Source: B4-G1 sp964393895 (GTDB taxonomy: Bacteria > Chloroflexota > Anaerolineae > B4-G1). Taken from it: 42,777 nucleotides of DNA. Made by a program: the position numbers and the translations under genes. Location: NCBI GenBank assembly GCA_964393895.1, contig CAYMWP010000022.1, positions 1 to 42,777 of the forward strand. Direction: 5' to 3'. Position 1 is the stretch's first letter; every line of letters begins with the position of its first letter. The notes under the pieces were generated by a model that searched no databases, was not told where the DNA came from, and saw nothing but the letters and a program-made list of their open reading frames with translations. Positions 8,296 to 17,044 of the stretch are shown piece after piece.

Positions 8296-11200
8296 CTACT
8301 GCGCGTTGCGCAGCACGAGCGGCAGATAGATGGTCTCCGGCTCGGCGGCAAAGTAAAGCCCCTTGTTGCTGCTGGCACTGACGTTCCCCGCGCCGTCTAC
8401 CACCTGCACCATGTAGCCGCATCCCTCCTGCACGCCGGTGATCGTGCCTTCCCACAGGCCGGTGTACCAGTTGTATTCCAGTTCCTGGCTGTGCCAGTTA
8501 CCGCTCTCGTCCTGGTAGCTGATCCACACCTCGACGATGCCCGATTCGTCGTCGCTGGCGTCAACTTCAAAGGAGGCCGTGGTGCCCATCCCGGTGCGTT
8601 CCACCGACCAGATGGAAGGGGGCAGGTAGTCATCGGTGTCAGTGTAGTAGACGCGCAGCGTGAGTTCGGTGTAGAGCCGTTCGACTCCGCTCTCGGAGTG
8701 GAACTGGGCCGGGACGATGACCAGATTGTCTCCGCTGCCCAGCCGGTTGATGACGGCTAGGTCGGTCGGATACCAACCCTGGTACTCGAACGTCGGCTCG
8801 CTCTTGAACGTATCTGTGACGAGCGTGGCGATCACCGGGTCAATGGCGGCGGTGTAGTAATCTGCGCTTAACACGACGACGCCGTGCGCGCGTTGAGCCG
8901 GCAGACCAGACCTGGTGACGTCCGAAATGACCAGCGGCTGGATGGGCCGCCCGGCGATGGTCTGGGTATCGGTGTAGCCCCGGACGGTGTAGTAGGTGCC
9001 GTCGGCGGTGGTGTGCGCGACAAAGTCAAAGTTGAACGTCAGTTCGTCAAAGGATTCGCCGCTCAGGGTGCTGCCGAGCAGGTGGCCTCCGCCGCCGCTG
9101 CCCAGGCCGCCCGGAACCGGGAGTGTGAACGGCACAGTGACCCGGTACATCGGCAGGCCGTACAGCGTGGATTCGATCATCACCTTTTCGTCGTAGCGGC
9201 TGAACCCGCCGCTGGAGGCGCTGCCGACGTAGCGCTGCTTGGCCCTCATCAATGCCTCTCCCACCGGCACGTCCTCCTCGCTGCCCAACTCTTGGGCAAA
9301 GTAGAGCATCAGTCGTTCCGAGTAGGCGATCTCGGTGGTATCGCCCAGGCCGTAGCCGGTGTTGCCCACGAACCCGCCGGTCTCACGCTTGGCGAACGCC
9401 TGGGCAAAGTCGAGCTCGGTCCCGGGCTGGCTGTGCTCGTCGTGGACGTTGTAGCCAGAGTGGCAGCCCACCGACCAGACGACGGTGCTGATGGGCGAGG
9501 TGACGGCGTCGCTGATGTCGCTGCTGTAAAAGAGGCCCGCGCTTTCGTCGGAGGGGATGGCGTTCCAGTGCTCAAAGTGGGCGCTGATGGAGGCCAGATC
9601 CTGGCGGGTAGCGCCACCGTCCGTCCAGACGGCCCGGAGATCGTCCGCCGTCCAGGTATCACTGATCAGGGTGGCCGTCGTCACGCCCTGCGCGCCCATC
9701 AGGTCGCGGGTCGCCCCGGCGCTGTCGGTCAAAAAGTCATAGCCGGTGACCAGGCCCGTCTGGGGGGCAAAGCCGCCGTGCCCAGAGCTGAGGTAGTGGC
9801 CGAGGGTGGCCGTAATCTCTTCCGGCGTCTCCACCAGCCGCCCCACGGCCAGGTCGGGGACGTAGAGGCCGTGGCCGTGCCAGTACTTGGGGTCCAGGTC
9901 GCCGTAAAAGTTATCGCTGAGGAGGAACCCCCAGCCCAGCGCGGCCGACGTCGAGTTCCACCATTGCAAGTTAGAAGCGTTCAGGTACTCGCGCTCGTTA
10001 GCCAGCGTAGAACTATCGGGGATGCGGTAGAAGGGGATGATCGAGTCGTCGCCGACGATGACGATGTACTTGGTGTTGGTGTAGGAGAAGGCGAGCAGGC
10101 TGTGCAGCCCATAGTCGTAGATGGCGTCGGCCACGTGGTTGGCCGCGTATGGATTGCAGGCGTCGCTGTTCCACAGGTCGTAGGCCTGGTCTATGTAAAA
10201 GTTGCTCACGGGATAGACCGCGCCGTTGACGGTAGGATCGTTGGCCAGCGCGACCAATTGGTCCGATATGGGCCGCGTACGGGTGACGCCGTAGACGTAA
10301 TCCAGTTGTCGCTTGCTGACCAGGATGATCGTCTCGACGTCGGAGGCAAGGGCCGGGGCCTGGTAGAATGACATCGGCTCGCTCGTCCCGCTGTAGGGCA
10401 GCGTCGCTGCGCACGCCGGGTAGTCTCCCCGGAAGGAGTATGCCTCGGCCCGCAGGCCGTAGGTTTGGGCCGGGTCGTGCGCCCCGTCGTGCCCCAGGAC
10501 GACGATATAGTGCCACCCCGGCTCGGTGATCAGGGCCACCGCCGTCTCGTTTTCCTGGCCGGGGTTGGCCGAGACAGAGCTCATCCTGCCGACGGAACTC
10601 ATCCTGCCGACGGAACTCATGCGCCCGACGGAGCTCATCCTGCCGACGGAACTCATGCGCCCCACAGAGCTCATTCGGCCGGTGGCGTCAACGTCCGAAT
10701 CGTCCTGCACGTCGCCCACCAACTCGTCGCCGCTCAACGCTTTGCCTTCATTCAGGTCGTAAAAGGTGGCAATGTCATAGTCGGCGGGCGGGTGGGAGAG
10801 AACGACGGTCAGGACGGAGGGAGAGGTGATGTACACCCGGAACCAGTCCACGTCGTCGGGGTGGTCAATCGTGGCCAGCACAGTGGTGTCCAATGGTATC
10901 TCGGCCGCCATCAGCGCGCCGTCGTTCGGCTCGTAATCGTCGCCCGTCAGGGTGGGCCGGGTGTACTGCTCGTCCACGGTGACGGCGACGAGATCTGTGG
11001 GGGTGCTGTCCACGTAGGCCGAGCCGATAAAAGTCTCGCCCAGATAGTGCTCCATCGCTTCCTGGTAAGAGACGTGGGTCTCGTATGGCAGTATGCTGAC
11101 AGATTCGGAGTAGACCTCTGTCCCTGCCAGGTCGTAAAAGTGGATGGTGGGCATGATCGTGAAACTGTTAATGTTCTGGACGTTGATACGCGTGTTCTCC

Positions 11201-12423
11201 CGCTCGGAGCGGACGATGCGGGGCAGCACGACGTCTTCGTTGTATGGCGGCGCCTGGTAGGAGCGCAGGATGTCGTCCGGTGTGTTGTTGTCGTAGGCCA
11301 CCACGTCTATACTGTCGTCGCCTGCGTCCACGTAGGCCGAGTAAGCTTGGTCATCGGAGAGCGTGGCCATGGGATAGGGTCCCACCAACTGGCGCCCGGA
11401 CAACGGGCCGATGGTGTCGGTCAGTGCGTTGGCGTTGGCGAGGTTGCGATAGCCAATAGACGCGCCGTCGCTGCTCCAGGGGGCCAGGATCCAGAAATCG
11501 CTCTTCCAGCCAAAGTGGTTCATGTGGACCACGGGCAGGGGGGCGGTAGAGATGATGGGGCGGTGGGCGTAGGCCGCGCCGCGCCACCCTCCCTCCAGAT
11601 CCACGACGACGACCTGGAGGAGTTGGTCGGACGAGATGGCGGCGGAGCCGACGAATTGAGAGGGCAGATTGGTCTCTGTGCTCAGGTCGTAGATGTAGCT
11701 GCTGTGCGGAGCGATGGAGAAATCCTCTTGGTAGGCTGGTGTCGTCTCTCCCTGCCGGTAGAAATCAACGACGGTGTTGGCAGGGGAGATATAAGTATTC
11801 ATGATCACCAGGAGAGTATCCGGGCCTCCCTTGCGCACCAGGGGAACGTCGAGCATTAGGCTGGAATCGGGGAACGAAAGGCCGCTGTAGCTCATCAGCC
11901 CGTCGCCGGCCCAGAGGTCGCTGACGACCCTGACGGAGGTGGCGATGGCCCGCCCCGTCATCTGGTTTGCGATGTGGACGACCGCCGAGCCAACGAAATC
12001 GTAGGGCAGTTCGGGCATTGTCCTTTGGGCGTAGATGCGGTTGCCCCAATGGGGGATCGTGTCGCTAATGGTGTGTACGGTCACGCCGCTCGGGTCGTAA
12101 AAGGTGATGGTGATGTCCAGGTGGTCGTAGCTGGCTTCGTCAACGGCAGTGACGTAGATGATGGTGGACCAGCCGGCAAAGTCGCGGGCGACGAAGGGGA
12201 GGTGCACGTCGCCCTCGGTTCTGGCGTCTCCCGCGTAGGTTGACCCAAAGACGTACCGGTCGCAGATTGATCCTCCAAGGGGCGCCAGGGCGGTGGCCTC
12301 ATCTGGCGCCGCGGACGCAATCGGTGCGCTATCTTTGGCAAACGTACCCATCGCCCAGGCCGTCGCCGCGACCAAACCCATTGCTGCTCCAAAGGCCAAC
12401 AAGAACATTGCGAGCTTTTTCAT
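8296..12423 (-). CDS. Large secreted C25-like cysteine protease with PPC domain and GRMSSV repeats
   Basis: The start at 12423 is chosen because GGAGG precedes the ATG and a typical signal peptide follows (MKKLAMFLLAFGAAMG, cleavage after about residue 24), giving 1375 residues. Residues about 40-480 are beta-rich and of unknown family. About 490-575 is a bacterial pre-peptidase C-terminal (PPC) domain (YEPND, DDVDWFRV). About 581-616 is six copies of GRMSSV. About 690-1130 is a clan CD/C25-like peptidase: ETIILVSKRQLDYV, YIVIVGDDSIIPFYR, DLAVGRLVETPEEI, a probable catalytic His in SAHFEHWN and Cys in VGCHSG. A beta-rich C-terminal region ends ETIYLPLVLRNAQ. It is probably exported and processed. 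The shared LPLVxRN ending pairs it with the protease at 5215-7206. Substrate unknown. Confidence 0.82.
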   Translation of the reverse strand: MKKLAMFLLAFGAAMGLVAATAWAMGTFAKDSAPIASAAPDEATALAPLGGSICDRYVFGSTYAGDARTEGDVHLPFVARDFAGWSTIIYVTAVDEASYDHLDITITFYDPSGVTVHTISDTIPHWGNRIYAQRTMPELPYDFVGSAVVHIANQMTGRAIATSVRVVSDLWAGDGLMSYSGLSFPDSSLMLDVPLVRKGGPDTLLVIMNTYISPANTVVDFYRQGETTPAYQEDFSIAPHSSYIYDLSTETNLPSQFVGSAAISSDQLLQVVVVDLEGGWRGAAYAHRPIISTAPLPVVHMNHFGWKSDFWILAPWSSDGASIGYRNLANANALTDTIGPLSGRQLVGPYPMATLSDDQAYSAYVDAGDDSIDVVAYDNNTPDDILRSYQAPPYNEDVVLPRIVRSERENTRINVQNINSFTIMPTIHFYDLAGTEVYSESVSILPYETHVSYQEAMEHYLGETFIGSAYVDSTPTDLVAVTVDEQYTRPTLTGDDYEPNDGALMAAEIPLDTTVLATIDHPDDVDWFRVYITSPSVLTVVLSHPPADYDIATFYDLNEGKALSGDELVGDVQDDSDVDATGRMSSVGRMSSVGRMSSVGRMSSVGRMSSVGRMSSVSANPGQENETAVALITEPGWHYIVVLGHDGAHDPAQTYGLRAEAYSFRGDYPACAATLPYSGTSEPMSFYQAPALASDVETIILVSKRQLDYVYGVTRTRPISDQLVALANDPTVNGAVYPVSNFYIDQAYDLWNSDACNPYAANHVADAIYDYGLHSLLAFSYTNTKYIVIVGDDSIIPFYRIPDSSTLANEREYLNASNLQWWNSTSAALGWGFLLSDNFYGDLDPKYWHGHGLYVPDLAVGRLVETPEEITATLGHYLSSGHGGFAPQTGLVTGYDFLTDSAGATRDLMGAQGVTTATLISDTWTADDLRAVWTDGGATRQDLASISAHFEHWNAIPSDESAGLFYSSDISDAVTSPISTVVWSVGCHSGYNVHDEHSQPGTELDFAQAFAKRETGGFVGNTGYGLGDTTEIAYSERLMLYFAQELGSEEDVPVGEALMRAKQRYVGSASSGGFSRYDEKVMIESTLYGLPMYRVTVPFTLPVPGGLGSGGGGHLLGSTLSGESFDELTFNFDFVAHTTADGTYYTVRGYTDTQTIAGRPIQPLVISDVTRSGLPAQRAHGVVVLSADYYTAAIDPVIATLVTDTFKSEPTFEYQGWYPTDLAVINRLGSGDNLVIVPAQFHSESGVERLYTELTLRVYYTDTDDYLPPSIWSVERTGMGTTASFEVDASDDESGIVEVWISYQDESGNWHSQELEYNWYTGLWEGTITGVQEGCGYMVQVVDGAGNVSASSNKGLYFAAEPETIYLPLVLRNAQ
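10577..10684 (-). repeat. Six 18-bp tandem coding repeats (GRMSSV hexapeptide)
   Basis: Six units of 18 bp, differing mainly at a few positions, encode GRMSSV repeated just after the PPC domain and before the peptidase domain. Direct adjacency without spacers, an exact codon-multiple period and conserved peptide rule out a CRISPR. Copy number is likely to vary between strains. Confidence 0.92.
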
Positions 12424-12440
12424 GACATTCCTCCTTCGTA

Positions 12441-12465
12441 TGTAGGCGCGGATCCTGTTCCGCGC
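12441..12465. repeat. TGTAGG-type GC-rich hairpin
   Basis: TGTAG precedes GCGCGGA (12446-12452), a 6-base loop and TCCGCGC (12459-12465). It lies in the 127-bp gap upstream of the 8296-12423 protease gene. Similar TAGG-led hairpins lie at 18531 and 24361; this may be one dispersed family. Confidence 0.6.
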
Positions 12466-12550
12466 ATTTGGAACACGGATGGGCAATCCTTGAGCGAAGG
12501 TCCCGACCGAGCCTATTCGGCGGTGGCCGGAGACCTTGCCGAACAGAGGA

Positions 12551-15500
12551 TTATATGATCCGTAAATCCAGCTCATCCATGTTCAATCCGTGTTCTACCT
12601 CCGCCAGATCCAGGCTGGCTTCCAGCTCTTTGAATATCTCGCGCGCTTGCAACAGCGACGCTCGCGCCTCATCTGGTCGTCCTTGCTCCCGTCGCAGCAG
12701 GCCGATTTGGAACGTGGTGCGGCCGAGTTCGTACCGGTTGTCGAGCTGGCTGGCTATATCCAGGCTTGAGGAGAGATACGTTTCACTGCGCTCCAGGTCG
12801 CCATGCTCGCAGTAGATCTGGCCCAACACGCGGCGCGTGGCGCACTCGTCCGCTTTGAGGCCCTGATCCTGGGCGTATTTTAGTGAACGTTCGGCAAAAG
12901 TCAATGCTTCGTCAGGTCGCCCCTGGCGCAGGGCGATCTCGGCCCGGTAGCGCGAGGTCTCGGCGACAAAGTCCTCGGAAGGAATTTGGGCAAAGAAACC
13001 TTCGCTTTGATCCAGGTGCTCCGCCGCTTGTTCCAGTTCCTCCATTTGCAGGTAGACCGCGCCCAGGTTGTTGTGGATCAATCCCTTGCCATAGGTGACG
13101 CCCAATTCCTCCCAAACCTGGAGGCTGCGCTGATAAAATGTGATGGCTTGCTCCGCTTGGCCCCTGATGCGGTGAATTTCGCCAATGTTGACGGCCAGCG
13201 TTCCTTGCCCGTAGACGTCTCCCACCCTTTCCTTGATCGCCAGGCTTTTGTGATAATGTTCCATGGCCGCTTGCCAATCGCTCTGTTCAAAGTAGGCGTT
13301 TGCCAGGGTGTTGTGCGCTTGGCCCTGCCCGATGACGTTCTTCAACTCTTGGTAGATACCCAGGCTGCGTTGAGCAAAGTGCGCCGCCCGGTCGTTATTG
13401 CCCTGGCGGCGGTATATCTCACCCATGAGGTAGGCAGCGTGGGCCGTTTCCTCCGCTGCCTCCTGGTCTTTGATCTCGGCGGCGATTTGAATCGCACGTT
13501 CGCACCACTGGATTGCCTCCTGGTTGTTACCCTGACGATGGTAGACTGCTGCGCGCACGATGTAGATGCGGCTCGCTTCTATGTCGTGCGCGTCTTTGCC
13601 CAACGATTGCAACCCCCTGTCGAGCCACTCTTGGGCGGCGGGGTATTCGCTCTTGCACTCGTAGACGTGGGCCGTGCGCCGGCATAGGTCGGCCAGGTGA
13701 CGCTTCGTTTCGGGCGTGGGTGTCATTTCGTTCAACAGCGCGCGGGCCTGCTCGTAGCTCTCTAGCGCCTCGTCGTAGCGCCCGATCAGTTGGTGCGTGT
13801 CCCCCAGTCCCTCGTGGGCGGTCAATTGCTCGTTCAGGCTGTCGGGTACGTGTTGCGCGATCTCCAATGCCTTGCGGTAGCGATGAAGCGCATCCTCGTT
13901 GGCATAGATGGCCTGCGCCCGCTCGCCTGCCTTGAGATGATACTCTAACGCCCGGAGCCAATCCTCGGCCAGCGTGTAATGCTCAGCTAATACTTCTACG
14001 TGTTCGTCCACGTGTGCCCTCCTCCGAGCTTCGATGGACCGGGCGATCTTGCGGTGCAGGTCGCGCCGTTCGGCGTAGAGCAGGCTTTCGTAAGCCACCT
14101 CGCGCGTCATCACGTGCCGGAACAGGTGGGCTACCTGGATGCGGTCCAGAATATCCTTTTCGCATAGCTCTAGCAGCCGCGTCTCCATCTCTCCCTCGTC
14201 GGCGCGGTAGGGGTACACGGACTGGAGCAGCCAGCGCTGGAACTCGCGTCCGATGACCGAGGCCACCTTGAGCATGTTGCGGCTCTGCTCGTCCAAGCGG
14301 TCCAGGCGACTTAGGATTACGCGGCTGACGGTGTCGGGCACCTGTACCCGCTCCAGGTCGGCGCGGGCGTGGTAGACGCCGCTTGTGGCGTCGTAACTCA
14401 TATAGTTCTCGATCAGGGCGTGGGCCATTTCGACGATGAACAGCGGCGTGCCCTGCGCGTTTTGGAGTATCATTTTCTTGAGGCGTTGGGGCATGTCTGG
14501 CTCGGTGGGCAGTTGACTGTCCAAGAGGGCCAGGCTGTTCTCCTCCGAGAGGCTCTCCAACGCCACAGAAGCGTAATTGGGTCGTTCGGCCGCCGCCAGG
14601 CTGACCGTTTCTTCTGGACGGTAGGCGACGCAGATCAGCAGGGGGCGGGATGGGACGTGCGTGGTGAGGTGGTCCAGCAGGGCGAGCGATGGTTCGTCTA
14701 TCCACTGAACGTCGTCTATCACCAGCAGGGTGGGGTGATGCTCGGCCTCGGATACGATCAGGCCGGCGACGATGCGCTGCAGGTTCTGCTGGCGTAACTT
14801 GGGATCCAGCAATTTGAGCAGGTCGCTCTCCGGCATAGGCACGCCCAGCAGGTTGGCGACGAGGGCGGCCCAGTCGGCCCAATCCGGGTTAGCGGCGACC
14901 AGGCGGCCGATGATTTTTTCGCGCCGTTCCTGGTCCGAGTCATCTTCACGCAGCCCAAACACCTGACGCAGGATGGCGGCCCAGGGGGCGTAGGGTGTGT
15001 GCCGCCCGTAGGAGAGGCAGCCGGCGAATAGAGCAGTGTTTCCTCGTTCACTCCAACGGCCGACCAGTTCCTCGACGATGCGCGATTTGCCCATCCCCAT
15101 CTCGCCGTGAATGTCGAGTATGCGGTAATCGCCCTGGGCTGCCTGCTGGGCCGTGCGCCAGACGGTTTCCCATTCCTCGTCTCGACCGACGAGGGGCGAG
15201 CGGCGGACGAACCTGTCGGCCTCGTGCCGTTCGACGATGCCCCTAACCTCATAGTTGGGCACCGGCATACTCTTTCCCTTGACCCTGACCGGTTCCTTTT
15301 CGTCCAGCAGAAACCGCTTGCCGGTTTGCGCCGCCGTGCTCTGGCTGATGAGTACCTGCCCTTCCTGGGCGGCCGACATGAGCCGGGCGGTGAGGTTGAC
15401 CTCGTCCCCCATCACCGAATACTCGTGGCGCGCGTCCGAGCCGACGTTGCCGGCAAAGACGCGCCCGCTGTTGATGCCGATGCGCTGTTTGAGTGCAAAC

Positions 15501-16762
15501 GTGCCGGCCGAGGTTTCCAACTCGTCAAAGGCCGACATCGCTCCCTGCATCTCCCAGGCCGCCCGCACGGCTCGCTCGGGGTCGTCCACGTGGGCGCGGG
15601 GCGCGCCGAACAGGGCCATGATGCGGTGGCCCACGACGTAACTATCCACCTTGTCAACCACACCCCCGTAACGCTGGATGATCTCTTGCATGCTGGAAAA
15701 GTGGGTGTTGAGGATGGCCGTGATCTCGGCTGCTTTTTCCGGTCCCAGTTGGCGGATGATCTCTTCGATGCCGTAAAAGTTGGCAAAGATGGTGGTCACT
15801 GGACGGAATTCGCCCTTTTCTCGGCTGGCCATACGGGCCGGGTCAAAGCGCAATAGATCGAGCAGGCCAGGGGGCAGGAAAGGCACCAGCACGTCCAGGC
15901 AGGCCACGCTTTCCTCAATGTGCGCTAGCAGCGCGGGTAGACTGTCGCCGCGCGGCTTGGGCGCCATATCTGGGGTGGGGGAGTAGCCGCCGGGCGGCTC
16001 GCTCCCCTCGACGTGGGTGATCAGGTAGCAGCCGTCTCGCGTTTCTCCCACGCTCACCAGAGATTTGACGGCTCGATAGGTGGCCGCGTCTACGAATATC
16101 TCGCCTCCCTCGGCCTGATCTTCGGCGTGAGCCATACGAGCCAGCGGTTCGCCCATCGCCGTGTATTCCATCTTCTCCGGCACGCCCAGGTTGGCAGTGA
16201 ACAGCAGCCCCGACCCCAATCCCACGGTCATCTTGAGGGAATAGGTCTCGCCGAACGCCTCGACCTGGCGGAAGCGGGCGATGGCCCGCTGCATCTGCGC
16301 CGCGGCCCGGCAGCCGTTGATGGCGTGGTCGTCGCCAAAGAAGGCGACCAGGAGGGCATCGCCGCCGAACTTGAGCAGGTCGCCGCCCTGGCCGGCGGTG
16401 ACGTCCAGCATGGTGGTGAAATAGTCGCCCACGATGTTGGTGATCTTTTCCGCGCCCTCCTCGCCCCGTTTAGAGAGTCGCTCCGACATGGCCGTAAAGC
16501 CGGAAATGTCGGCGAACATGATGGTCGCCTCGCGGAATTGCCCGCTGACTCGGCCTGGTTGGGGATCGCGCAATTGCTCTTCGACCAGGTAGCGAGGCAG
16601 GTAGGTGGATACTGCGTGCAGGAGCGCGTCCAGGTGGGTGGCGCAGGGGCGAGCTGTCATCAGGCTGGATTGGGCCAGCAGGGCGTTGGCCTGTTGCTCC
16701 GGCAGGTAGCGGCGCAGTTGATTCTCGAGTGCTGAGAATGGAGAGTGAGCGTCTGCTTGCAT
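12551..16762 (-). CDS. Soluble-adenylyl-cyclase-like protein: two cyclase domains, P-loop ATPase, TPR repeats
   Basis: 1403 residues. Cyclase domain 1 (about 74-250) has both metal Asp positions, D85 in FADISGFT and D135 in KFGGDALL, but its VNxxxR position reads EPLARMAH, so the transition-state Asn and Arg are missing. Domain 2 (about 318-505) is the mirror: both metal sites are lost (FANFYG, VVGHRIM), while N456 and R460 are kept in EVNLTARL, with K371 (VDKVDSY) and S449 (HEYSVMG) at the adenine-side positions. One composite catalytic site is therefore expected, as in animal soluble adenylyl cyclase, which shares the order cyclase-cyclase-ATPase-TPR. K131, four residues before D135, matches the Lys linked to bicarbonate response in that enzyme. 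The ATPase has Walker A GEMGMGKS (about 553-560) and Walker B LLVIDDVQWID. TPRs fill about 950-1390. No membrane segment is seen. Product cAMP is likely. Confidence 0.85.
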   Translation of the reverse strand: MQADAHSPFSALENQLRRYLPEQQANALLAQSSLMTARPCATHLDALLHAVSTYLPRYLVEEQLRDPQPGRVSGQFREATIMFADISGFTAMSERLSKRGEEGAEKITNIVGDYFTTMLDVTAGQGGDLLKFGGDALLVAFFGDDHAINGCRAAAQMQRAIARFRQVEAFGETYSLKMTVGLGSGLLFTANLGVPEKMEYTAMGEPLARMAHAEDQAEGGEIFVDAATYRAVKSLVSVGETRDGCYLITHVEGSEPPGGYSPTPDMAPKPRGDSLPALLAHIEESVACLDVLVPFLPPGLLDLLRFDPARMASREKGEFRPVTTIFANFYGIEEIIRQLGPEKAAEITAILNTHFSSMQEIIQRYGGVVDKVDSYVVGHRIMALFGAPRAHVDDPERAVRAAWEMQGAMSAFDELETSAGTFALKQRIGINSGRVFAGNVGSDARHEYSVMGDEVNLTARLMSAAQEGQVLISQSTAAQTGKRFLLDEKEPVRVKGKSMPVPNYEVRGIVERHEADRFVRRSPLVGRDEEWETVWRTAQQAAQGDYRILDIHGEMGMGKSRIVEELVGRWSERGNTALFAGCLSYGRHTPYAPWAAILRQVFGLREDDSDQERREKIIGRLVAANPDWADWAALVANLLGVPMPESDLLKLLDPKLRQQNLQRIVAGLIVSEAEHHPTLLVIDDVQWIDEPSLALLDHLTTHVPSRPLLICVAYRPEETVSLAAAERPNYASVALESLSEENSLALLDSQLPTEPDMPQRLKKMILQNAQGTPLFIVEMAHALIENYMSYDATSGVYHARADLERVQVPDTVSRVILSRLDRLDEQSRNMLKVASVIGREFQRWLLQSVYPYRADEGEMETRLLELCEKDILDRIQVAHLFRHVMTREVAYESLLYAERRDLHRKIARSIEARRRAHVDEHVEVLAEHYTLAEDWLRALEYHLKAGERAQAIYANEDALHRYRKALEIAQHVPDSLNEQLTAHEGLGDTHQLIGRYDEALESYEQARALLNEMTPTPETKRHLADLCRRTAHVYECKSEYPAAQEWLDRGLQSLGKDAHDIEASRIYIVRAAVYHRQGNNQEAIQWCERAIQIAAEIKDQEAAEETAHAAYLMGEIYRRQGNNDRAAHFAQRSLGIYQELKNVIGQGQAHNTLANAYFEQSDWQAAMEHYHKSLAIKERVGDVYGQGTLAVNIGEIHRIRGQAEQAITFYQRSLQVWEELGVTYGKGLIHNNLGAVYLQMEELEQAAEHLDQSEGFFAQIPSEDFVAETSRYRAEIALRQGRPDEALTFAERSLKYAQDQGLKADECATRRVLGQIYCEHGDLERSETYLSSSLDIASQLDNRYELGRTTFQIGLLRREQGRPDEARASLLQAREIFKELEASLDLAEVEHGLNMDELDLRII

Positions 16763-16833
16763 AGAGCATCCTCGATGAGCAGCGCTTGGCGCTGCACAAA
16801 CTTCTAGGGCTGCTGTTTCTGAACCATCCGCAC

Positions 16834-16853
16834 GCCGGATCGCCAGATCCGGC
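16834..16853. repeat. Perfect 8-bp hairpin in the divergent gap
   Basis: GCCGGATC, loop GCCA, GATCCGGC lies in the leader of the cyclase-ATPase gene. The rest of the 282-bp gap (16763-17044) is AT-richer and carries the promoter at 16989; I see no other gene there. Confidence 0.55.
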
Positions 16854-16988
16854 GGGTAGTTACCATTGCCAAATCAATCATACCATAAAATGTGGATTTT
16901 GTGAGTGACGGTTGTGTTACGGTTTGCCCAGAGCGACAGTTATAGGATACACCAGAAGACCTATCCTTTCAATCGCACTTTGATACTA

Positions 16989-17018
16989 TTGGCAGTGGTG
17001 GCGGACTTGGATTATAAT
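16989..17018 (+). promoter_or_regulatory. Sigma-70-like promoter for the ThiF-like/MBL unit
   Basis: TTGGCA (16989-16994), an 18-bp spacer and TATAAT (17013-17018) lie 26 bp before the start codon. The perfect -10 box and AT-rich setting make this a plausible main promoter for the two plus-strand genes that follow. Confidence 0.65.
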
Positions 17019-17044
17019 GGGGGAAAACTGGATGAAGGTGAGGA

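Noticed and set aside
10577..10684. Possible CRISPR array
   Set aside because: Units are 18 bp, directly adjacent, without spacers, and encode a hexapeptide in frame.
8884..11859. Two plus-strand open frames (about 495 and 464 codons) antisense to the large C25-like protease
   Set aside because: Their composition (Val/Gly/Asp/His-rich) is that of antisense shadows; the minus strand carries signal peptide, PPC and peptidase motifs.
12424..12576. N-terminal extension of the large protease up to 12576
   Set aside because: It lacks a ribosome site, overlaps the end of the cyclase gene and would bury the signal peptide; the GGAGG-led ATG at 12423 is better.
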